From positions 682,001-746,000 of the forward strand of contig BCJJ01000016.1 in assembly GCA_039545355.1 (NCBI GenBank): a stretch of DNA of 64,000 nucleotides, read 5' to 3'. Position 1 is the stretch's first letter, and each line of letters begins with the position of its first letter. The notes beneath the pieces are model-generated. The model did not search any database. It had not been told where the DNA came from and saw only the letters and a program-made list of their open reading frames with translations. This document shows positions 54,901 through 64,000 of this stretch, piece after piece. The DNA is from Trichosporon coremiiforme (Eukaryota > Basidiomycota > Tremellomycetes > Trichosporonales > Trichosporonaceae). The translations under genes were made by a program, and so were the position numbers.

Positions 54901-57900
54901 AGGAACTCGGGGTTGATCTGCGAGGCGCCAGCGGGAACATCAGACGCCGGCGGGCGCATAAGACGATTCTGCTCGCGCAGATGCTGCTCGACCACGTCCG
55001 CACGCATGTCCTCGGGGAGAGCCTCCAAGAACTCAAGGTCAATGCCCGTGTCGGTGATGTCGACTTCCTCGCCGTGGATGGTGATGGTGACGCGCTCGCC
55101 GCCGTCATCATCGACTTCCTCATCTTCGTCCTCCTCCTCGTCGCCGGACTCGTCATCGTGAGACATCATATCGACGTCCTCCTCGGCGGCAGCGTCGCTG
55201 AGGGCAGTCTCAGGGCGAGACTCGGGAAGAGCGACCGAGGCAGCGTGGGCAGCCTCCTCCTCGCGCTTTTTGGCGGCGGCCTCCTTGGCCTCCTGCTCAG
55301 CTTTCTCCTTACGCTCCTCCTCCTCCGCAGCAGCCTTAAGGGCAGCAGGCATGAGGCGGTTGACAATGTGGGTGAAGATGCGCTCCTGGAGTTCCGGAGT
55401 GTCATGCGGGAAGACGCCGAGCTCGTCCATCCATCGAGGAAGGGTGGGCGCAGGGCGGTACTCCCGCTGCACCTCCTCCGGCGTTGACGGCAAGGTACGT
55501 GACGGCGGGGCCACGCTGATAGAGCGGCCACCAATTGACAGACCGAAGCCGCCGTCGCTGCGGTGAGCAAGATCGACGCGGATGGTATCGGCGCCCGAGT
55601 GGCGGCTCTGGTGAACGACGCTCTCCAGGAACTGGACAGCCTGAGGTCCACCGAGCCCCTCAATGCTGCTAATGAGGTCGCTCAGGCTGGACAGAGCGCC
55701 GAAGGGGTTGGCGTTGCTACGGACTGGGTCGCCCATAGTACGAGACGAGTTGGTGTAGAGCAGCGGGTGGCGGTTGACGTTGACAGGCTCGCGACGGGAG
55801 AAGCCGAAGAGCGACGTCGGGGCACGGTCCATATCCATAAGACGGCTGCGAGGGCCGGGACGGGCAGCGGGGTCCTGCCATCCCCAGGCGCCCGAGGGCT
55901 CACCGAGGTCCATGTGCGAGGGACCGATACCGTCCATCGCGTCGAGGGCGTCGTATCCGTCCTCGTCGAATCCGGCGAGCTCTTCGTCCTCTTCGTCCAT
56001 GTCGAACTCCATGCCGATGTCTGATGTGAGCTCGTGTTTCATAGCGTAGAAGCTTACCGTTCTCATCGAACTGGTCTTCGTCCTCAGAGTCGTAGTCCTC
56101 GACATCCTCCTCCTCTCCCATGTCGTCCTCCTGGAATTGTCAGTTTCCCCGCCACGTAAGATAACTTACCTCCCATGGGATCTCGGTCTCAACCATGTCA
56201 TCCAGCTCAGCGCCGACCTCGATGCCTTGGTCCTCCTCACCATCCTCCTCATCTTCATCAGTAGCCTGGACGTCAGCTTCAGCGATATCGTGCGTCAGCT
56301 CACCCATTCTCCCTCCATGTCCTCATCCTCCTCCATGTCGTCCTCGGAGTCGTCCGAAGGCTCGGTGCCCTCGTCGTCGTCCATGTCGTGCTCCATCTCA
56401 TCGAATGCCTCCATCTACTTGTCAGCTAGGCGGTCTGATTGCAGAAGCTTACCAAGTCGTCCTCGTCCTCATCGTCGGTTCCGTCCATGTCGTCGTCCTC
56501 GTCGTCGACATCGATGTCACCGCCAATAATACCGAGAGCCGAGTTGCGGTAGAGGTCGGGTGTTCCTTCGTCCTCGTCGCTCATATCCATCTCCGAGTCG
56601 TCGCTAGTGGACTCCGAGTCCTCTTCGCTCTCCTCGGGATGTTCGGACTCGCCACCCTTGCTGTTCTCACTCTTGCCCCACTTGTTCGAGATCTTCGTGA
56701 GGTATTCGAGCGCCTTGAGCAGGGACAGCAGTACGTTGCGGACATCGGGGTAGTTGAGGTCGACCTCGGAGACGGCAGAGGTCATGGTGCTCACAAAGTT
56801 CTTCTCGAGCATGGTCTTGGCCAAGTGCAGACCCGAGTCGTCCGCAGGCTGGCCCATCTTAGGGACAACAGTCGGGCGGGCGGTGAGCAGGCGGTAGATG
56901 AGCTCACCGAGAGCCCAGAGACGGCCGTAGCGAGAGCCGAGGTCGAGCGAGGGCGAAGCACAGTCCTTGAGGGCCTTCGAGATGCCGTCAAGAACAGCCT
57001 TGCGGACGGTGACCAGATCCTCATTAATATCCTTGATGTCAGGGGTGATGCCGAGGTTGGAACAGAGGGCAACGATAAGAGAGATCGCCCAGCTGGACAT
57101 CGTCAGGCGCCGCTGCGAGGCGGGGTTGGCGGCACCAGCAGCCTTGTTGTGCACGTCGGAGAGCGAGACACAAGAGACGATGTCGGTGAGGATGGCGCCA
57201 AGGCCAGACTTGCCCTTGCCAACTCCGTAGAGCATGTGCTTGCGAACGGCAGCCATGAATGCCTTCTTGGCCGAGATGTATGAGCCGACAAGCTCAGTAA
57301 TAACCGACATGAGCAGCAAAGCGTATGAGTACAGCTCGGCGCAAGCCGGGGTGTACTCGATACCGTTGCGCTTGTTGGCCTCTTCCTGCTGGATAGAGCG
57401 GAGTGTGGTGCCGAGCTCCGAGACGAGCATGTCCATGATGGGCTGGTTTTCGAAAGCGTCGAAGTTTGTCTTGGTGAAGGGGTCGTTCTGGCCCTGAGCC
57501 TGGGTTTGGCCCTGGGTCTGCTCAGTGGACTCCTTCTCGCCCTTCTTCTCGTCCTCGGGCTTCTCCTTGCGCATGATACGGAAGGAGACCTTCGAGTTGA
57601 TGTCGAGGCCGCGGCGGTGCGGCTTCGTGTTGACGAGGTTGAACTGCTCCTGAACTGCTTCAACGAAGAGCGTCGGGTCACGGTAAGCAACCTGGCGGAG
57701 CTGGCGGATCATGAAGTCGAGCTCGGTGCCGTTGCGCTGGTTACCCGGCCCGAAGGGTGCTATCCAGAACGAGCCGACCTCGCGGTCAATCGTCTCCTTG
57801 AGGGCGTCCTTCTCGAAGGAGTGACGAGCAACGATGGCCAGGAGCGCAAACGAGCCGACGGCGTGCGAAGTGGACGTCTTGAAGGCGCCGAGGATATCCT

Positions 57901-60900
57901 TCATGACATCGGGCGTGCAGATCGACGGCGTGCGGCGGGTGAGAATGACAAGCATGCGCATGGCGGACATCATGTCAGGGCGAGAGATGTCCTCGATCTT
58001 GAGCATGTCAAGGGAAAGCTTCTGAAGCTTCTGGTAGGCGTCTCCGAAGTCAGCCTCGGTGACGACGTTCGGGACGGCATCGTCCCCAATTGAGGTAGGG
58101 GTGATGGTCCAGCCCATCTGGAAGACGGCCTCGACAGCGAGGAGGTACTCCGAGAGCCAAGTGGGACGCTTTTCCATGTCGATGGGGATCGATGTGAGGA
58201 TCTGCATAGCGGACCTGGCCTGCTCCTCGGTGAGCTCGATCTGTGTACCACCGCTGGCGGTGGTCTGGCTGTCGATGAAGACGGCGAGGAGACGGAGACG
58301 GGCCGAGAGAACCTTGTCGTCGATCGGCTGCTGCGTCGCGGCTTCCTGAATCCGTTTCATGATGTACTCGGCACCCTGGGGGGTGAACTCGAAAGCACCA
58401 AGGAGGTCAGGGATGGCGCTCTGCGTCTGGTCGATGATCTCGATCGCACGCTCAGGCATGCCGGGCTTGTAGTTCTCGCGGAGCTCGAAGAGCTGCTCGC
58501 GCGCCTGCTCGAAGACAGTCTCGGGGCTGGGGAGATCGGGTTTGTCAACCTCCATGCCCTCCTCCTTGTCATCCTTCTTCTCGTCCTTGCCTTCCTTCTC
58601 GACCTTCTGCTCCTCGGGCTTCTGCTCCTCGGAGGGACCGGCCGCAGCAGGGGTCTCGGTGGTGGTGGAAGTGCTTGCCTCGGTCGCAGTGCTCTGAACA
58701 CCATCGGTGGCAGCAGCTCCCTCGGTCGCAGCACTCTCAGTGGCGGCGGGCGTGGCCTCGGCGTTCTCAACGGGAGCAGGGGGGTCGTCCGTTCCGGGGT
58801 CGTCGTTCGGGAACAGATGCGGCATGCTGAGAAGCAGGTCGGCGGCAGCGCCGACATTGTTGCGGGTGCGGACGAGCGCCCGCTGAGAGGCGCCACGGCC
58901 GAAGCCCATTTCGGTCAGCTGGGTGACACGAGCCGGGTCAGCGGTAACCTGCGGGCGGAGGGGCTGGGGCACAGGGGGCTCGTCGTCGTCGCTACTAGAG
59001 ACAAGAGCAGGCTCCATAAGGTCACGAGGCTTTTCGATGCGGTTGTTCATCATGCCGACGACCATGCAGTTGGCGACGCTGATGATATCCTGGTCCATAT
59101 GCGGGAGCCAGTTGGAGTTCCAGAGCTTGAAGGCGGTGGGGATCACAGCACACTCGATGCGGAGGTGCGTTGCGTGAGGCTGGAAACGCTTCTCCGGCGG
59201 GAGGACGGATTCGCGCTCCTGAATAACGGTCGTCTGCGCGGCGTTGACGAGCGCACGGTACGAGCTGAGCGCCTCGAGGATCGACGTCGCGATACGAGCA
59301 CCGGCAACGTTCGTCTTCCACTCCTCGGCCTGTTCCTTCGTGCGGTCAGACTGAGGAATGATGGTGATCTTGTCAAGGTGATACAGAATGCGGCCCACAG
59401 TGTCGAGAATCTCGTTGACGCCACCCTTCTTCTCGAAGGGGATAAAGAGCGTCGTCTGCATCGAGCCCTCAACTCCGCGCTCATCGAACAGAAGGATCGC
59501 GGCGAGACCGAGGGCGACAGTGTCGATCGCAAACGCCTTGCTGGGCACCTGAGCCGACGACTGCAGGTGGCCGATGATAATCGAGGCGATGCACTCGGCG
59601 AGAGCGTCAGCCTCTGGCTTGTGCGAAGCGTCGGGAATACGCTTGTTGAAGATCAGACGGATGGTCGCCTTGAAGAACTTGGTGAGAATGGCGTGCATGC
59701 GCGTAGCGATCGTCTTGACGGTCTGGGCGCGCGTCGGCGGCTTGTTGGACAGGTCAGAAGCGTCGCGTCCGATCTCGATGACCTGGCTCTCGCTCCTGTC
59801 ACCGGTCGTAGCCCTGACGGTGGTCTCACCCGGGCCGGCAGGTGCAGACTCGCCAGAGGCGTCGGCGGTAAGGGTAGGGGCCGAACCCTCGTTGCCCTCA
59901 GCGGGAGCATCAGTGGTAGCCGGCGTGGCGGGCTCCGACGGCGGGTTTTGGGCGGCAACGACGTCCTTCAGGATGACATGCTCCTGGAACGCGATGCGGT
60001 GGAGCTGACCGAGGTTGTTCATGAGCGGCGATCCAGAGGTGACGCCGAGGAGCTTGATGAGGTCGGTCGCCTCACGCTTGGAGCCAAAGTTCATGCTGAG
60101 GTACTCAGAGAGGAACGAGAGGCGCATAGCGAGACCGGCGGCACGGCGGAGGAGCAGGTGGTCCTCTGGGGTTCCGTCCTCCTTGGTGAGCGCGGCCCAG
60201 TTGGAGTGGGCATTGTCGTCCTTCCAGAGCTGCGGCAAAGAGTCAAGCTCATCCTTGACTGCGTTCGTCATGCGTTCAGTCAGCTTGACAGGGTTGTGGT
60301 CACCGATAACGCGTAAGACGCCCGGGATAGCGACGGCCGCCTCGGTCAGCGAAAAGCGCACAGGGATGCACGGCAGGCTGGCGAGGTTGAGGATCATATC
60401 GAGTCCGTTCTCCTCGTTTACGAACGCACGGCACATGGCGGCGTTACGAAGCAGGCCAGTCAGCAGCTTCAGGATGTTGGTGAGCTTGGACAGCGGCGGG
60501 TTCGAGATGACCTTGTCCTTGGGCGCGTCGGACTTGTCGGCCTTCTCCGACTTGGGGCTTTCAACCTCCATGGCGGTCTCGTCGGAGGCGGGCGCCGGCT
60601 CAGCAGTGTACTCGTTGACCTCGGCGATAGGCGGCTTAAACTGCTCGGCGTCGGCAATAGCGTTCTTGAACACGGACACGACTGTCTCGAGGACCTTCGG
60701 GCGGAGACCGGGATGGTGACGGACGAGCTCGTCGAGCGAAGCGCCGATGGAAGCCACCTGGTCGCGCTCGCCAGAATCGCTGTCGACGGTCCAGCCAATG
60801 GCTACCTTGATCATGTTTGACACGACCGAGAAGTGGTCGAGAGTGGACTGCAGACCCGAGGCGTTCAGACAGATGGCGCCGATTGCGTTCGGGAGGGTAT

Positions 60901-63021
60901 AGATGACCTCGAAGGTGTCGGGCATCTGCTTCTCAAGGACATCGAAGAGCGTCTGCGGGAGCTGCATCTCCTGGAGGATGGCAAGGGACGTCGGCTCATT
61001 GTGCACGATCGTCGACATTATGTTGATCGCGAGGCTGAAGTTGCGCATGCCGAACTGGTCAGCGTTCGTGAAGATGAGCTTGAGTGACTTGGGCAGGTCG
61101 GTGTCGACGACGTTGCGGAAGCCCTCCGAGCCACCCGTGCTCTGCAGCAGGCGGTAAATCGAGCGGAGCAGAGCCTTCAGCGGGTTGGTGTTCCAGGCGA
61201 TCTCGGAGTCGCGGCTGAACATCTCGGTCCCCTGTCCGGCGGGGTTGTCGAGGACACTCTGTACCTCGGCCTTGATGCGGCCCACAATAATGTTCACGCC
61301 GTCGGCGGACGTGAGCGCCTGCAGCGCCTGCTGGTGCGAGAAGACGGCCGAGTCGATGAGGCCCGCCGTGCGGGGAATGATCTGGTTTCTCCGCGGCCCC
61401 TTCGTGTCGAGCATCTGCAGAAGGATCGGAAGCAGACCAGCGCCGACGAGCAGATTACCGTACTGGGGTTGCGAGTCGATGAACGACAGGAATGCCAGAA
61501 CGGCGTCGACGACGTCATAGCTGATCTCTGCGTCCGTCGTGAGCTTATGCGAGATCGAACGCAGAACTCCCATCAGCACACCGTGGCTGACGTGCGCATT
61601 GATGGACGTCAGGACCTCGGTGCGGTGGTGCGCCGCGGCCTCGAGGGCGAGAACAGCAGAAGCCGCGACCGACTCCCCAACATCGCGCCCAGGCACGAGA
61701 AGCTCAGCCATGTGATTCACGAGCTCGGGCTCGAACAGCCAGATCGTGGACTGCACAACGTCCTCGGACGAGAACATGACTGGAAGTTAGCAGGACCAAA
61801 CAAGCTTAACTCACTGTAACAAGCAAGAGCGAGGAGTCTACCCGAGAGAAGCTTGCGGCGCGATTCGCGGTCGCCCGAGAACAGAATGACGCGGATCTTG
61901 TTCAGAGCGTTCAGCTGCTCGTTCACGTCCATCTTGTGTTCGGCCGGGAGCTTGGCGACCTGCTGGAGATAGTTGTCCGGCGTCATCGTGGTCAGAATGT
62001 TGCCGAGATCGACGGTGACCATGCCGTTATCCGGGGTCGTGCCAGCCTTGGCGGCAGCGTTCTGGTGCGGGGTGACAGCCATGGACGGCGGCGGCCTGTT
62101 AGACGGACGCGTCGGGGTGTCCTGCGCCGTAGAAGCGAGACCGGTCGTAGGCTTCACGGGGCTGGCGATGGCGCCGGCAACACCGGCGGGTGGGTAGAAT
62201 TGGAGCTTGAGCTGCGCGACGTCGTCGGGGATCTCGAGCTTGCCAGTCTCGGACGCGAGCTTCTCGAGGTCGAGGTCGGCAAGCGAGAAGCGATCCCATC
62301 CCTTGCTGAGGGCGAGGAGACGGGCGCGAATGCTCTGCGCGAGCTCTGGGGTGACAGGGAGCTGGGTGCCATATTGTTGCAGCGAGCGCTGGAGAACAAA
62401 GAGCGCCGCCTGGAGCACGTCGGGGTCGTTCGTCAACAATAAGTCGTTCACGTACTGTCGTCAGCTACACGTCAGAACAGCTGCCAGCTCACCTCGTATC
62501 CATCAAACTGTTTGCGGTTCGTGCTGTTCTCCATGAGCAGCCGGAAGAAGCGTAGGATCTCAAGCACGAGGGTGCGGTCCTCGGCGGAGAAGGACTCGAT
62601 CTGGAGCTTGCAGTCGCCCGTCGCGGCGGCACCAAAGCCGTATTTCTCGCGCACGTTGGCGAGAATCTGCCCAAACTTCTTGGTCACGGGCAGGAACGAG
62701 TTCATGTCGGCGCGGGGGTAGCGCCAGATTTGGAGCTGCTTCAAGACGGCAACAACATCGGGCTCGGAGGCGTCTGTGAGACGCTTGATGAGCGCGTCGA
62801 CGTCGGGTGGCTGTAGTCAAGATTCCAGCATATCGATATCATCGTTATCCGCAACGGAGGAGACAGAAAGCAGAGCAACAGGCCATATCAGAGGGGTAGC
62901 GGGCGAGAAAGCGTCGGCGGCGGCATGGACGTGGCGGAACGGCGTCAGCAGGTGCTCTCTTCCCGTTCCAGCTCGAACTCACCGGTGGAACCACCCTGCG
63001 CGTCGACTTGCGCGGCCTCAT
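51936..63021 (-). CDS. TOM1: giant HECT E3 ubiquitin ligase, TOM1/HUWE1 type
   Basis: E3 ligase that accepts ubiquitin from an E2 on a Cys and passes it to substrates; yeast Tom1 and animal HUWE1 act in protein quality control and mRNA/ribosome surveillance. Eight exons (63021-62983, 62810-62493, 62454-61815, 61779-56453, 56414-56304, 56265-56170, 56130-56058, 56020-51936) sum exactly to 10,689 nt, i.e. 3,562 aa. From MRPRKSTRRVV come armadillo-like DUF908/DUF913 regions (residues about 14-850). A UBA domain lies near 1285 (VTQLTEMGFGRGASQRAL), then acidic stretches (about 2050-2220), a DUF4414-like region, and a C-terminal HECT domain (last ~350 residues). The catalytic Cys, in ASTCFNLLLLP, is near residue 3530. 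Exons 5-7 are tiny (111, 96 and 73 nt) and encode mostly Glu/Asp. No breaks are seen. Confidence 0.95.
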
Positions 63022-63342
63022 GTTGGTACTTCAGTCGTAGTTGGTCCCCTAAGATCGAAGTCGTAGGGGGTGGTTGATACGGAGCAGGAGATTGCGCATG
63101 GTCTACTGAGTGTCTGTCGTCACTCAGCCTTTGCCGCAAAGCAACACGCCGCCACCGTGGGAAACTTTATCACGCGATGCGGACAGTCTCTCGAACTCCG
63201 CGCTCCGTGCGTCATTGCCACCACCCACACCACCAGAGATGCTAGAACATGCCCGCCGCATCCAGTTCGGTGTGCATTCGAGAGTACAACATTTGTTGTT
63301 TGTCTGCAACTCTGTCTGCACACACGACAGCGAACAGCGAAC
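63022..63342. promoter_or_regulatory. shared divergent promoter, HECT ligase / ARM protein
   Basis: Only 321 bp separate the start codons of the HECT ligase (-) and the armadillo-repeat gene (+), so both core promoters must lie here. I see no TATA box in either orientation, in line with housekeeping genes. Confidence 0.5.
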
Positions 63343-64000
63343 ATGACCAACTCCGAACCCGAGATGGAGCTCAGCTCCGCCCAGCCGCACCCCTTCAACG
63401 GCCAGGTCGAGGAGCTGCAGCGTCTCATCCTGTCCTCCGGGCCCGAGGAAGGCGACTACAACAATGTGTGCGAACGGGCAGCCGGCGAGCTCGACAAGAT
63501 TGCCTCAAAGCTGAGAGACTGTGAGCTGTACGTTTGGCTTTGTTAGCTGACCGCAGCGTCGCAGCGCACACCGTTCGCGCAGACCGACCTGCCCATGATT
63601 CTGTCCAAGATCGTCGAGGCGAAGCCGCAGGGAACGGCGCAGCAGCAGAAGTTGTGGCAGCAGACGGGACGTGTAGCAGCAAACATGAGCGCGGACTGTG
63701 ATCTGGCCCGCGAGCGTCTGTCCAAGTATGGCTACGCGCCTGCGCTACTGAAGCTGCTGGCGACGGACCTGCCGCACGAGGCCTCCGTGCCGCTGACAGC
63801 GTCGCTGCTGAACCTGACGAACGACAAGCTTCGTGAGCTCTCCTGGCACCTCTGTTGAGCTAACTATCAGCTGCTGCGACGGAACCTCTGAACAATCACG
63901 GCAGCCTGACGAGCCTGCTGAAGCTGACGGAGGGTGTGCCAGACGCGGAGTGGCTGTGGGCGATCGCGGACAACGTGGTGCCGCAAAAGCCCACCTTCTC
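63343..64000 (+). CDS. armadillo-repeat protein, SmgGDS/RAP1GDS1-like (partial)
   Basis: The 5' part of a gene cut by the window end. Exons 63343-63520, 63557-63832 and 63871 onward are joined in frame. It starts MTNSEPEMELSS. Helical ARM-type repeats follow (LWQQTGRVAANMSADC, ARERLSKYGYAPALLKLLA, PLTASLLNLTNDKL, GSLTSLLKLTEGVP). The order and the wording 'VAANMSADCDLAR..GYAPALLKLL' resemble SmgGDS-type guanine-nucleotide dissociation stimulators, but with about 195 residues visible only the ARM fold is safe. Both introns are micro-introns (36 and 38 nt) with GTGAGCT donors and AGCTRAC branches. Confidence 0.65.

Noticed and set aside
53475..55487. 670-codon plus-strand frame inside the HECT ligase gene
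   Set aside because: It is the antisense shadow of exon 8, whose minus frame contains the DUF4414/HECT regions and closes exactly with the other exons.
1..64000. CRISPR arrays, phage, insertion sequences, integrases or viral genes
   Set aside because: No regular repeat-spacer structure, transposase, integrase, reverse transcriptase or capsid motif was seen.

Overview
The window looks like nuclear DNA of a GC-rich basidiomycete yeast. A Tremellomycete, perhaps of the Trichosporonales, is my best inference, but no marker here proves it. The evidence is: genes split by many very short introns (mostly 34-45 nt) with GTRAG donors and CTRAC branch sites; TATA boxes a few tens of bases before several starts; fungal families (CFEM, Zn2Cys6, ABCB/MDR, Dal5-type MFS, TOM1/HUWE1); and no operons. 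I assembled spliced models by hand. For the ten or so multi-exon genes whose exon lengths I summed, the reading frame closes exactly.

Layout. 0-1.9 kb: non-coding, with a decayed AGCT-rich repeat. 2-6 kb: acyl-CoA synthetase (-) and a GNAT acetyltransferase (+). 7.7-14.9 kb: a secreted four-CFEM-domain protein and a full-length MDR-type ABC transporter, both +. 14.9-24.5 kb: a cluster of related coiled-coil genes, two apparently long and three broken, interrupted by an MFS permease. 24.8-30.8 kb: the GNL1-type GTPase, a tandem pair of tiny genes (one broken), a Cys-containing unknown, and a crotonase ending in -SKL. 30.9-38 kb: a secreted Asp-box protein, an F-box-like unknown and a Zn2Cys6 regulator. 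38.2-43.4 kb: a Baeyer-Villiger-type monooxygenase with a 1.3 kb upstream region packed with GCGGGG/CCCCGC, then a small membrane protein. 43.6-50 kb: mitochondrial-type crotonase, DUF427 protein, cupin and a long Ser/Arg-rich protein. 51.9-63 kb: one 11 kb gene for a HUWE1/TOM1 HECT ubiquitin ligase of about 3,562 aa, divergent from an armadillo-repeat gene cut by the window end.

How the genes fit together. Several enzymes suit growth on lipids or other hydrophobic substrates: acyl-CoA synthetase, two crotonases with different predicted locations, a BVMO and an MDR pump. They are scattered single genes, not a cluster. The BVMO and the Zn2Cys6 regulator converge tail to tail, and the BVMO upstream region looks like a carbon-catabolite-repression target.

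The most unusual signals are (i) the local coiled-coil family with a shared C-terminal module and visible gene death; (ii) micro-introns whose donor (GTGAGCT) and branch region (AGCTCAC) are complementary, together with a 1.2 kb array of the same words at the left end; and (iii) the GCGGGG cluster.
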